A stretch of 64,000 bases of DNA, from positions 62,001 through 126,000 of the forward strand of contig PBLV01000063.1 in NCBI GenBank assembly GCA_002721895.1, written 5' to 3'. The translations under genes were made by a program, and so were the position numbers. Each line of letters begins with the position of its first letter. The stretch's first letter is position 1. Source of the stretch: Verrucomicrobiales bacterium. Lineage in GTDB: Bacteria; Verrucomicrobiota; Verrucomicrobiae; Limisphaerales; UBA1100. Below the pieces are notes generated by a model. That model had not been told where the DNA came from. It ran no database searches and saw nothing but the letters and a program-made list of their open reading frames with translations. Below are positions 9,881 through 18,600 of the stretch, piece by piece.

Positions 9881-11509
9881 CTACTTCCAGGCGCCTGCGT
9901 CAATAAACGGGGCAAAATCTGTAAGGAAATCGGCTGCTACTGCCCCACGAGATCCCGCGACCATAAGTCCTCTAGCCGTATCCTCTGGGCCTCCGACTTG
10001 ACAGGAGAACGTAATGTCCACTGATTTATTGTCTCCAATTGAAGAGCTGAAGGCTTCCCCTTCTAGTTGTGCTCCTCTGACATAAAATGCCATTGCTACG
10101 GGGCCGGTTCCATCTGGGGTAGGCTCTCTTAAGATAAAGTGGAGATCATGATTCTCAAAATCAAATAGTTGGTCCGCTACATTGCCTGCCTTAAGGTCGG
10201 AGACAATCGCACTAACCGAGACAGAAACTGTAAGCGGAAAGTCCAATGGCCTGGAGTACGCATAAGGTGTTCCAAGTCTTTGGATAGGTGTTCTCCCCAT
10301 GGGAACATCAATGCTAAAGCTTTGTACATGACAGGAGCCTGCGGTATTGTCCGTCGGAGGATCTTCTCCGGGAAGCGTATTCATAACTCCCGCTGCGCCC
10401 GCTGCCCCTAAGTGCATTTCAATGTCACCTGGTCGCAAGCATGACCATCCATCTGTTTGGCCTGAATGGTCGTCTTCGTCGCCGTCTGTCCCGTCGGCCG
10501 CTGCGTCGTTCAAGACGCCGCTCACTGGTGTTGGTAAGGTAAAAGTTAAACCTCCGTTGCCAGTACCATTAACGGGAGTTCCCCGCTCATTGTTCACTGC
10601 AGGCAGTGGAACATTGTGAAATCCGCTGTCAGACCTAAGGTTAAGGCCCTCAACGGTCACGGAAGCTGTTGGCATCCCGCCAACGGAAGCCTCAACTCCG
10701 TAGTTGGTAACGTACCCATTGCCGAGTGCAATTGTTGAAACCTTAGAGGCTCCTCCGGGGTCGTCGTCCCCGTCTATGCTATCAAATACTGAATTTCCGA
10801 TAGCATCCGTGCCCTGAGGGGTCGTAAGGATAAAGAAGTTTCTTCCCCCTTCGTTTTCCGAAGCTGAGTCGGTTTTAATAAAATTGGTAGCGTCCTTGTC
10901 TTCAAGCTTTTGCAATGTCTCTACATTAAATCCAAGGAGCGCTTCGTTTGCGCCGGTAGAGAGGTAATAGGAAAAGTCTAAAGAAACAGTAGGAGGATCA
11001 ATGGCAACTGAATCTATCCTACTGAGTTGGCCGAACTGGTTAACGTCTTGTCGGTTAATTGTGAAACTATAATTTGCGCTTTGTACCCTTTGGAGTTGTT
11101 TGGCGCCTTTCTTGAAGGTCCAGTCGCCTATTACGCCGGATTTAAGAGATTCTAGAGAAACAAGCGGAGCCTTGTCGTTTGTGGCGTCATCTGCTTTGGC
11201 TTCAAAATAATATGTGTGTGACTCTCCTGCTAACGTTCCCGCCATTTTGCACACAGTCCCTTTCGTGATTGGCGAGCCGGACGTCCAGTCGCCAACGGTC
11301 TTATCAATCGGTTTGTTGATTAAGACAAGGTTTGTCGCTTCCGGGTTAAGTACCACGAGCTCGTCGTCTGTTACTGGTATGCCAATCAATCCAACGGGGT
11401 TTCCGCCGTCGTATCCTGCTTGTTGCGCTGAAGCATGATAGCCGGTAGCCAGGGGCTGCCCAACATATAATGCTTCACTCTGATAAATTACTCTGTTTCT
11501 AGTTGCCAT
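9881..11509 (-). CDS. Major tail tube-like protein, 542 aa
   Basis: Probable major tail tube protein. Its position fits the standard siphophage order on the minus strand: connector (13474), gp10-like (13016), tail completion (12435), then this gene. The N-terminal part has the segment SANYSFTINRQDVNQFG, and the middle carries RPGDIEMHL; both regions match the paralogue at 8287-9867. At 542 residues it is much longer than typical tube proteins of 150-250 residues, which suggests two tube-type domains plus added decoration. Start ATG 11509 has a strong Shine-Dalgarno (AAGGAGAC). It is the best candidate for the abundant tube subunit because of its strong ribosome binding site and location, but no sequence motif proves that over its paralogue. 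Confidence 0.7.
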   Translation of the reverse strand: MATRNRVIYQSEALYVGQPLATGYHASAQQAGYDGGNPVGLIGIPVTDDELVVLNPEATNLVLINKPIDKTVGDWTSGSPITKGTVCKMAGTLAGESHTYYFEAKADDATNDKAPLVSLESLKSGVIGDWTFKKGAKQLQRVQSANYSFTINRQDVNQFGQLSRIDSVAIDPPTVSLDFSYYLSTGANEALLGFNVETLQKLEDKDATNFIKTDSASENEGGRNFFILTTPQGTDAIGNSVFDSIDGDDDPGGASKVSTIALGNGYVTNYGVEASVGGMPTASVTVEGLNLRSDSGFHNVPLPAVNNERGTPVNGTGNGGLTFTLPTPVSGVLNDAAADGTDGDEDDHSGQTDGWSCLRPGDIEMHLGAAGAAGVMNTLPGEDPPTDNTAGSCHVQSFSIDVPMGRTPIQRLGTPYAYSRPLDFPLTVSVSVSAIVSDLKAGNVADQLFDFENHDLHFILREPTPDGTGPVAMAFYVRGAQLEGEAFSSSIGDNKSVDITFSCQVGGPEDTARGLMVAGSRGAVAADFLTDFAPFIDAGAWK

Positions 11510-11571
11510 AGTTTGTCTCCTTTATTCTTGGATTCCTTTGTTATTACATTCTTTTTAAAAAAATGAGAACT
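11510..11571. other. Short gap holding the ribosome binding site of the tube gene
   Basis: Minus strand AAGGAGAC lies just before ATG 11509. No hairpin with a T-run or recognisable promoter was seen in the rest. Confidence 0.5.
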
Positions 11572-12435
11572 TTAAATTCTTGGATATCTATATGTTACCA
11601 CTTCGAAGTCAATAAATCCTATAAAAGTGTTAGGGTCAATTTTCTTTGTAATTCTGTCGCTGAGCTTGGAAACATCTACCCTGTCGATGTAATGCAACGC
11701 CGCCGGATTTGATGTAAGGCGTGCATCGGAAAGTGTTTTATAATTAAAATCTGGAGCGTCACCAAACTCGGTGACGGGGTAGTCCTCAAAGCTAAGCGCA
11801 GCGAAACACTCTTTATTGGAATCATTGAAAATAGATAGTATTCCGTCTAGCTGATAAATGTTCTCTGCCATAATTACGCACCGTATATCTGTCATTGTCT
11901 GGTCTTGCCCCCCAAAGCTGAATGGGTCGTTGAAGTTGCGTGCATTATTAATAAAGATCGCGGGCGTCACGTGCGCGTACGGGGGGATGGGAATTTCCTC
12001 GGCCTTAAATCGACTATTAACTTCAAATTTTGATTCAATAATTAAATTTTCTTCTGTTTCATTTGTTACATATATATTGAAATCTTTTACAGAATAATTC
12101 GCCGTTATGGTGGAGGTTGTTGCTGCTGTTGTTATTACTCTGCCGTTTTGGTGATCTATTATAAGTTGTGGATCGGCTCCTGAGCCGTCATTTCGAGATA
12201 CCGACGACCCGTCGATCATTACGCTGTCGGGAATCTGAGCCCCCGAAATACTTTCATCGTAGACCCATTGTTTGTAGGGGCTAGAGAAGCCGTTGAGTCC
12301 TGGCCCCAGCCTTGAGTCTTCAAGATAGCTTAACGCTCCAGACTTGTTCTGGTATGCTTCTCCTCTTTTTAATAAATAATTATCAAGCCAAAGGGTGAAG
12401 CTGGTTGTGATTTCGTGCTGGAATTGTGGTTTCAT
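11572..12435 (-). CDS. Putative tail completion/terminator protein, 287 aa
   Basis: No motif identifies this protein with certainty. It lies between the gp10-like gene and the tube-like gene, the place of the tail terminator or completion protein in lambda and HK97-type phages. The sequence is beta-rich (for example NYSVKDFNIYVTNETEENL) and ends with a strand-like segment FIDFEVVTYRYPRI. Its ATG overlaps the last base of the upstream gene, so the two are probably translationally coupled; an AGAGG Shine-Dalgarno is present. The length is larger than the usual 130-200 residues for terminators. Assignment rests on gene order and is tentative. Confidence 0.5.
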   Translation of the reverse strand: MKPQFQHEITTSFTLWLDNYLLKRGEAYQNKSGALSYLEDSRLGPGLNGFSSPYKQWVYDESISGAQIPDSVMIDGSSVSRNDGSGADPQLIIDHQNGRVITTAATTSTITANYSVKDFNIYVTNETEENLIIESKFEVNSRFKAEEIPIPPYAHVTPAIFINNARNFNDPFSFGGQDQTMTDIRCVIMAENIYQLDGILSIFNDSNKECFAALSFEDYPVTEFGDAPDFNYKTLSDARLTSNPAALHYIDRVDVSKLSDRITKKIDPNTFIGFIDFEVVTYRYPRI

Positions 12436-13016
12436 TAAAATCTAATACCTCTGCTCTGTAGTTTTTTCTTAAAGTTGTTTAATATAATAGATATATACGA
12501 GGAGTTTCTAAACCTGCCGCCTACGTTGCCTTTTACTTGTATCCCTTCTCCTGACCTGCTTGACGCAGTATCGATATTCATGTATTGCCCCATCCCTGAA
12601 ATGCCGTGCTCTATGCTCTTTAGCCAGCTCCTGCCGCGAGCCCATCTTAGGGGTGTTGCCCTGAAAAGCTGCGACCTTGTTGGTATTTCAGCTGAGTATT
12701 GGCGAACGCCTCCTTTGAGATTTTCTTTAAAAAATTTAATCTTGCACCCTCGCTCCAGGACCTCTCTTAATTCCTCTGTGGGTCGATCTCCGTCTTCAAA
12801 TCCCAGGAAACCAAAAAGGCTTCCCCTGCTTACTAGGCCTGCATCTCCCTCGTTGTTAAGATCTCTAGTAATGGGGTGATTGTCGAATTCCTCGAGCATC
12901 TCTGATTTTGCTCGCTCGAAAAAATCTTGAGCTTTTGCGTCCATTGCCCGAACGACCTTGCGGTCTTTGAGTAAGGCCACCTGTAGTGATTGCTTCAATG
13001 CCCTGTCTCGAATCAT
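12435..13016 (-). CDS. HK97 gp10-like tail/neck protein, 193 aa (putative)
   Basis: This basic protein has an N-terminal helical part (ALKQSLQVALLKDRKVVRAMD) and a C-terminal half with RGRSWLKSIEHGISGMG and a basic tail (NNFKKKLQSRGIRF). Its size and position between connector and tail completion genes match HK97 gp10-type head-tail joining proteins, but similarity was judged by eye only. It overlaps the upstream gene by 4 nt (13013-13016) and the downstream one by 1 nt, so the three genes form a tight minus-strand unit. Confidence 0.5.
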   Translation of the reverse strand: MIRDRALKQSLQVALLKDRKVVRAMDAKAQDFFERAKSEMLEEFDNHPITRDLNNEGDAGLVSRGSLFGFLGFEDGDRPTEELREVLERGCKIKFFKENLKGGVRQYSAEIPTRSQLFRATPLRWARGRSWLKSIEHGISGMGQYMNIDTASSRSGEGIQVKGNVGGRFRNSSYISIILNNFKKKLQSRGIRF

Positions 13017-13474
13017 TGTGTTTCTACTGGTTTAAGATAGAGCGTATAAAAATCAACGTCAAACAATCCGTGCGGCCTTGGGTCGGAATCTACTAAAAAC
13101 ATTCTGCCGTCGAATTCAATGCGCTTTGCGTCTCTGATGTAATCGTAATCTACCTTTTTTAATTTAATCCTCACCCTACTTCCGGAATCTACTCTAGAGA
13201 TTTTTGTTGATGTCCCAAATTCACCAAAGTATTCTGTATCCCTGTTGTCATCGTAACGAATGCGAGCCTTGAAGACCTGCTTTTGCGGCACATTGGTAAC
13301 GCTAGAAGTGCTCTCGCTCGTCTGGTTGTAGATATAATTATAATTGGGGTCAGTACTAATCACAACCTTCTGAGCTTCCTTGTATACAACGATGTCCCTG
13401 GAGAACGTATCGTGCAGGTTGTTGAATTGGCTTGCTATTATTGATTTAGCTGCATCAGAAAGAAAACTTGACAT
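13013..13474 (-). CDS. Putative head-tail connector protein, 153 aa
   Basis: First gene of a minus-strand unit of connector, gp10-like, completion and tube genes. The C-terminal half contains a small beta domain (VRIKLKKVDYDYIRDAKRIE then FDGRMFLVDSDPRPHG), compatible with a stopper or adaptor that seals the neck. The N-terminus (SSFLSDAAKSIIASQFNNLH) is helical. The assignment is mostly from gene order. The start ATG 13474 is preceded by TAGTGTA at 13484-13490, one of the recurring motifs, and has no obvious Shine-Dalgarno, which would fit a leaderless or short-leader mRNA. Confidence 0.5.
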   Translation of the reverse strand: MSSFLSDAAKSIIASQFNNLHDTFSRDIVVYKEAQKVVISTDPNYNYIYNQTSESTSSVTNVPQKQVFKARIRYDDNRDTEYFGEFGTSTKISRVDSGSRVRIKLKKVDYDYIRDAKRIEFDGRMFLVDSDPRPHGLFDVDFYTLYLKPVETQ

Positions 13475-13483
13475 ATATTATTC

Positions 13484-13490
13484 TACACTA
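13484..13490 (-). promoter_or_regulatory. TAGTGTA motif, candidate late promoter
   Basis: The minus strand reads TTTAGTGTAGAATAAT, with TAGTGTA ending 9 nt before ATG 13474. No purine-rich ribosome binding site lies between motif and start. Part of a set of seven. Confidence 0.4.
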
Positions 13491-13515
13491 AATAATATTG
13501 TGTATTGTTAAATAA

Positions 13516-13524
13516 GGAATAAGG
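13516..13524 (+). promoter_or_regulatory. Ribosome binding site of the form GGAATAAGG
   Basis: GGAATAAGG stands 2 nt before ATG 13527. The identical 9-mer lies 2 nt before ATG 13840 (13829-13837) and directly before ATG 31386 (31377-31385). It decides the start of the 13840 gene. Confidence 0.5.
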
Positions 13525-13526
13525 TT

Positions 13527-13814
13527 ATGGAGGCAGAGGATATTTTTCGCAAACACTGCGAGCGGAATACGGTTACTCTTTTTAAGGGTTTCCTTGTTAT
13601 GTTGGAAGACCTACAAAAGGAGCACGAAATTAATTTTGGCAAATTAAAAAGGAACCTTCCAAAGGAGTACTCCCCGCTCATTGATCAAGCCAATTATTTT
13701 GATCAAGAAAAGGTTCAGCACCTTCGAAAGCGCACCCTGGACATTGGCAATGAGGCCATTAGGAATATCGAGGGCGGGTTTGAGAATTTCACTATAGATT
13801 TTGTCTTTAAGTAA
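13527..13814 (+). CDS. Small helical protein of unknown function, 95 aa
   Basis: Not recognised. The protein is charged and mostly helical (EDIFRKHCERNTVTLFKGFL, LRKRTLDIGNEAIRNIEGGF) with no signal peptide or membrane segment. It is the first gene of the plus-strand tail operon, 25 nt before the next start, and shares the same GGAATAAGG ribosome binding site with that gene. Its place ahead of the probable tail assembly chaperones suggests a role in tail assembly or regulation, but that is only context. Confidence 0.6.
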   Translation: MEAEDIFRKHCERNTVTLFKGFLVMLEDLQKEHEINFGKLKRNLPKEYSPLIDQANYFDQEKVQHLRKRTLDIGNEAIRNIEGGFENFTIDFVFK

Positions 13815-13839
13815 CTATAATAAAGAAAGGAATAAGGAT

Positions 13840-14649
13840 ATGGCAACTGATGTTTTAGAAAAAGAGGATACCGACGCTCCCGTCAAAATGCGGGAGGTAT
13901 ATAGTTTTACGGTAGATAAGGTTGAGAAGGTTAAGGTCACTGAAACCGAGGAGCGAAAGAACGAAGACGGAACGACTGAAGAAGTTGAGGTCACTAAGGA
14001 GGTCGAGGAGCCCGTCCCTTATCGAGTAATTATTAAGCAGCCGAACCGTAGGGAAATGGAAGAAGCGGAGCTTGAATATAGTATCGAGATGAGTAAATGC
14101 ATTAAACAAGGAATTCTCACTAAGGCGATGTTGTCTAAAAAATATTCTGACAGCGGTGGGCTTATGGCTGAAGAGGATGCGTCTGCACTCACTAGGCTCT
14201 ATATGAAATTCGGGGAAATCAGTAATGACCTTACGAGGTTAACCACTAAGGTTAAGAAAACCGATAAGGACAAGGAGAAAATTAAAAAATTATCCGGCAA
14301 ACTCGGGGAGACCCGCAAGGATATAGTTGATATGGAAACCAATTACGCATCTTTATTCAACCACACAGCGGATTCACGCGCCCAAAATAAAGCCGTGACC
14401 TGGTACCTCTTAAACCTGAGCTACCTCCGCAGGGATAACGAAGAGGATGCCGAGCCCATTTTTAAGGGCGATACCTTTCAGGATAAAATCGATGAATACT
14501 ACAGGCTTGAGGAAGAAGGTAGTGAGCTCTATGATATTATATCCTCAAGGCTCGCAACCTATATTAGTTTTTGGTACTACAGCGCCGGAGCCGTTACCGA
14601 CGAAGACTTTGAGACTCTACAAAAGGACATAGATGAAGGAAACGTCTAG
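13840..14649 (+). CDS. Putative tail assembly chaperone, first of pair, 269 aa
   Basis: The frame is open further upstream, but ATG 13840 is chosen because GGAATAAGG lies 2 nt before it, as for the preceding gene. The acidic, lysine- and glutamate-rich N-terminus (EKVKVTETEERKNEDGTTEE) leads into a helical region (LTRLTTKVKKTDKDKEKIKK, likely coiled coil) and a C-terminal helical domain. It lies two genes before the tape measure, where siphophages encode the G and GT tail assembly chaperones that coat the tape measure during tail growth. Its TAG stop shares one base with the GTG start of the next gene, so coupling is likely. The function is inferred from position. Confidence 0.5.
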   Translation: MATDVLEKEDTDAPVKMREVYSFTVDKVEKVKVTETEERKNEDGTTEEVEVTKEVEEPVPYRVIIKQPNRREMEEAELEYSIEMSKCIKQGILTKAMLSKKYSDSGGLMAEEDASALTRLYMKFGEISNDLTRLTTKVKKTDKDKEKIKKLSGKLGETRKDIVDMETNYASLFNHTADSRAQNKAVTWYLLNLSYLRRDNEEDAEPIFKGDTFQDKIDEYYRLEEEGSELYDIISSRLATYISFWYYSAGAVTDEDFETLQKDIDEGNV

Positions 14650-15635
14650 TGTCCACCACCAATTACCGTAAGGCGTTTAGGGATATTGTTCGAGGTTTTT
14701 CCACCACCGAACACAACGGAGCTTTGATATATATCAAGCACCTGACTCCCCACGACCAGGTGGAGCTCGAAGACATTACCGAGCTATATAAAAAAATCGC
14801 CCAAGACCGAGGGCTTCCCACGGAGGAGGAGATGTTAGAGATATTGCGTGAAGGGGGAGATTGGACAGAGAAAGACGAAGAGGAAATTGAGCGCCAAGAG
14901 AGATTCATTAACACTATGGAGGAGTCCAAGAAGAACCTAGTCCTTAAGTCTGCTCAGGATCAGCAAAATAAAATTATCGAAAGAGAGCTCGACAAGCTTA
15001 ATAAGAAGAAACAACAGCGACTGGATTTACTCGGCAATACTTGTGAAAGATACGCGGAACAAAGAACTCATGACTTCTACATCCTCCGCAGCTTTCAAAA
15101 AGATAAGGCCGGAGAGATTCCTCTATATACCGAAGAAGAATATGATGAACTAGATCAAACATATGTCTCATCTCTTGTTAATTTATATAATGATATTTTT
15201 AATTCTTTTACCGAAGAGTCTATACAGTATTTAGTATTAGAGGAGTTTTACCAGCCTTACTTGGGCTTCTCTGATGACAGTATGCAGTTTTACGGTGTCC
15301 CATTTTGCAAGCTAACATATAACCAAATAAGAATGATCGTATATACCCGAATCTTTAAAAGTATATACGAAAATAACCGAAACATTCCAGAAAAAATCAA
15401 AAAAGATCCAAAGGCTTTGTTGGATTATGGTAGCATATCTGATGAAGAGAAAGAAAAAATGAAGAGCAAGTTTGAGGACGCCGACGGGGCAACGCTGGTT
15501 GGGGCGACGGACGAGGACTATGAGTACCTCGGCATGACTAGGCCCAACCAGGGTGTTAGCCTGCATGAGGAAGCAAAGAAAAAGGGCGGATCTCTAAGCA
15601 TGCAAGACATGATGAAGCTTTCCGGGGCTGGCTAG
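14649..15635 (+). CDS. Putative tail assembly chaperone, second of pair, 328 aa
   Basis: Starts at GTG 14649, overlapping the TAG of the previous gene by one base. Helical and strongly charged; residues about 55-140 are predicted coiled coil by eye (LVLKSAQDQQNKIIERELDK, LNKKKQQRLDLLGNTCERYA). The C-terminal part (GVSLHEEAKKKGGSLSMQDM) resembles the ends of chaperone-type proteins that precede tape measures. In many phages this protein is made by a programmed frameshift from the first chaperone; here a stop-start overlap takes that place, and no clear slippery heptamer was seen. Assignment rests on its place right before the tape measure gene. Confidence 0.5.
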   Translation: MSTTNYRKAFRDIVRGFSTTEHNGALIYIKHLTPHDQVELEDITELYKKIAQDRGLPTEEEMLEILREGGDWTEKDEEEIERQERFINTMEESKKNLVLKSAQDQQNKIIERELDKLNKKKQQRLDLLGNTCERYAEQRTHDFYILRSFQKDKAGEIPLYTEEEYDELDQTYVSSLVNLYNDIFNSFTEESIQYLVLEEFYQPYLGFSDDSMQFYGVPFCKLTYNQIRMIVYTRIFKSIYENNRNIPEKIKKDPKALLDYGSISDEEKEKMKSKFEDADGATLVGATDEDYEYLGMTRPNQGVSLHEEAKKKGGSLSMQDMMKLSGAG

Positions 15636-15642
15636 AATAATT

Positions 15643-15653
15643 TAGGTGTAATA
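15643..15653 (+). promoter_or_regulatory. TAGGTGTAATA motif upstream of tape measure gene
   Basis: Exact 11-mer shared with the sites before 3358 and 63347. Here it lies about 20 nt before the ATG at 15673 and partly overlaps an inverted repeat that covers the tape measure start. Confidence 0.45.
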
Positions 15654-15674
15654 CCTTGTCAGGGTATAAGGTAT
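15651..15674 (+). promoter_or_regulatory. Inverted repeat covering the tape measure start codon
   Basis: ATACCTT (15651-15657) and AAGGTAT (15668-15674) are perfect inverted repeats with a 10-nt loop. The right arm holds the AAGG ribosome binding site and the first two bases of the ATG. The ATACC arm can also pair with GGTAT at 15663-15667, so two exclusive hairpins are possible, only one of which hides the start. A translational control role is inference. Confidence 0.4.
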
Positions 15675-18600
15675 GAGCATTAATGTAAACGTCCACGCTA
15701 ACACGGATCCTTTGGTCAGGGATGTTCACGCTGCCGTAGACAGAATTAACAGGTCGGGAAGACTTAAGATTCGAATTGACGATAAGGGAGTTACTCAGCC
15801 GCTGGGTAACATGAAGCGCGGCGCCGACGAATTTACTAAATCCCTTGAGGCTTCTAATGCTCGTGTTCTTGCCTTCGGAGCTTCCGTGGGGGTTATTAAT
15901 GCTGTTGCCGGAGCGTTCAAGGGATTGGTTCAAGCTACTATGGAGGTGGAGAAAAACCTAACCGATATTAATGTGGTTATGGGGCTGACCACTGGCCAAC
16001 TTGATAAATTCGGCGGAGGATTGATGAAGGTCGCCGCCGAAACGGGAGCCGGATTCAGAGCTGCGTCGGAAGCTGCCACGGAATTTGCGAGACAGGGCCT
16101 TTCTGTTAACGAAACCCTCAAGCGAACAAAGGACGCCCTTATCCTAACGAGACTGACCGGGATGAAGGCTGCGGATTCAGTGAAATCTTTGACTGCCGCG
16201 ATGAATACGTTTAAGGGGGAAATAGCAGACTCAACAGCCCTAGTAAGTAAATTCGCCGCCGTAGATGTTAAGTTCGCGGTTAGCGCGGAAGACTTCGCCC
16301 AAGCAATAGCGCGAGCAGGGCAATCCGCCAGGAGCGCAGGGGTTGATATCAATCAGCTTATCGGATTGGTGACGGCAGCTCAAGAAAGAACCGCTCGCGG
16401 TGGCGCAGTTATCGGTAACGCCTTTAAGACAATCTTTACTAGGGTCCGGCGTAGTTCTACTCTGGCAGAGCTGGAGAATCTTGGTATTGCCGTCCGTGAT
16501 CTGCAAGGCAAAACTTTACCTGCCATGAAAATCATGCAGAGCCTGGCCAATACATACGACACCCTAACGGACGCTCAAAGAGCCTACATCTCACAAAACG
16601 TCGCAGGCGTATTCCAGATCAACATTTTAAAAGCCGCCTTGGCAGACTTGGGAAAAACAAACAGCGTAACCGCCCAAGCCACTGCGATAGCTGCAAGCGC
16701 AACAGATGAATCTAACAGAAAGAATGAGCAACTCAGGCAAACCATGTCTGCTCTTGCAACTGAAACGGGAGTGGCCGTCCAGGAGCTCGCAAAAAAAATA
16801 GGAGATATCGCTCTTGCTCCAGGCATAAATAAGGTTTTAGATGGAATCAAAGGTATGGCCGAAGGGCTAGGCGGAATACTTGGCGACGGGGAACAGGAAG
16901 GAAATAAATTCGCTCAAGGCCTCTTGAGGGGCGTGGGCAACATCTTGACTGGTCCGGGTTTGGTGATGTTCGCTGCTGTCGCAGGAAAACTATTTGTTAA
17001 TGCCGTTAAATATGCCCAGCAAAGCTTGGGCAGTCTTCTGAATATTAATAAAACCGCTAATGCAAGACGAAACATTGAGCAAAGCTTAATGCAGGTTCTT
17101 ACTCAAAATGCAGGGCTACAAAAGGAAATGCTGCGGACAGACATAAGCCGAGAACAGAAGGAGCGAACTATTCTCCAGCTCATTCAGCAGCAAACCCAAG
17201 AGGCTAGCCGACTTGCGGCCCTGACTAAGAGCATGGCCCCCGTCATGATGCGACAAGGTATCGGACCCGGCTTATCCATGAGGAGTGGGGGCCGTGGGGC
17301 GTTAGGTTTTATCCCGAATTACGCAGCCGCAGATGACGAAAAGGCTGAGGCTAGAAAAGGCGGATATGCCCCCGGCGCAGTGCGCACAATGAGGATGCCC
17401 GGCGTCGGGAGCGTTGTATATAACACCGCTGAAAGGGTTAAGAAATTTCCAGGGCTGACGCAGCCCGCAATTATGCCTCCAGGAGGTAAGGCGAAAGATA
17501 ATTATGCGAAGGAATTCTATGGCGCTCACGGTTTTGACCCATACATGGCGGGAGGATATGTTCCGAATTTTGCTATAAAAATCTTAACTGGGAGGTACCC
17601 CAACCGAACGGAACGAACTTTCAAAACTCCAGAGGACGCTATCGCCGCTGGGATTAGCCCAAAGCATAGTGCGTTGGCTCAATATAATTTGAAGTCAAGC
17701 GCCGTCACAACACCTGCCACCGCTTACAACGCAACCGCGCTTGCTAGCATGCTAATTCCTGAGATGAAAAGCGGGGTCTTGCCTCCAATTACTAGGACAC
17801 CTACGCCAGCAGATAGGGCTGTTATCGCCGGAAAATTCTTGGGAGATAAAAGTCTTTCTGAGGACCCTAGAATTAAAAGGCCATATATATTTAGGGGTTT
17901 TGGAATACAAGAATCTGCAATGGATAAGTTTTCTGAGAGTAAGTATGGGGGTATTGACGGGCTACTCAAAAAGCAAATTATTGGAGCAGTGACTAATTAC
18001 GCTAACCGAATAAAAATAAAAGGCGTCGAGCCGCTTGGTAAAAGTCATGAGGGAGCTATAGAGGCTAAAATTTTTGCTACAAAGGATGATCGTAGTGGTA
18101 TGAGCGGGGCATTAGGGGCGTTGTACGGAGCTATATTTGAAACAGCACTAGAAACAAGGCTAAAGACTGAAGCTTCAGACCCTGAAACTCCAGGAGGAGA
18201 CTTCGACGTTAAACGTGTTGGTCCAAATATTAGGGCCCTCTTTGGAAAAGACGTAGCCAAAATGGCCGACTATAAGGCTCAGGATACGAGCGAAAATAGA
18301 GAGAGTATGGCCGCTAAAATTGCAAAAGAAGTTTTATGGAAGTCTGGCGTTAAGGCCACTCCGAAGCCAAAATCAAAGAAGGCCTCCATGGGTTTTGTTC
18401 CCAACTTCGCCGACCCATTAAGTGATGCCATCGGGAGAGAAATGAGCGCCGGCGTTCCTGTTTCTAAAATTAGAATTGGCTCACATAAGAGATTAGTCGG
18501 GCGCTCCAACCCTGCTGGGCTCGGCGTCACCAATACAGATGACGAACCCAACGGATTGCGTGATGTACTTGGTGCTACTGGAATTGTGCCGAATTATTTC

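Noticed and set aside
13801..13839. Upstream TTG start (MSLSNYNKERNKD) for the first chaperone-like gene
   Set aside because: ATG 13840 has the same GGAATAAGG site as the neighbouring gene, and the upstream start would overlap the previous gene's end without a ribosome binding site.
14620..14649. Programmed -1 frameshift in the tail chaperone pair
   Set aside because: No X-XXY-YYZ heptamer in frame; the TAG/GTG overlap explains the arrangement.
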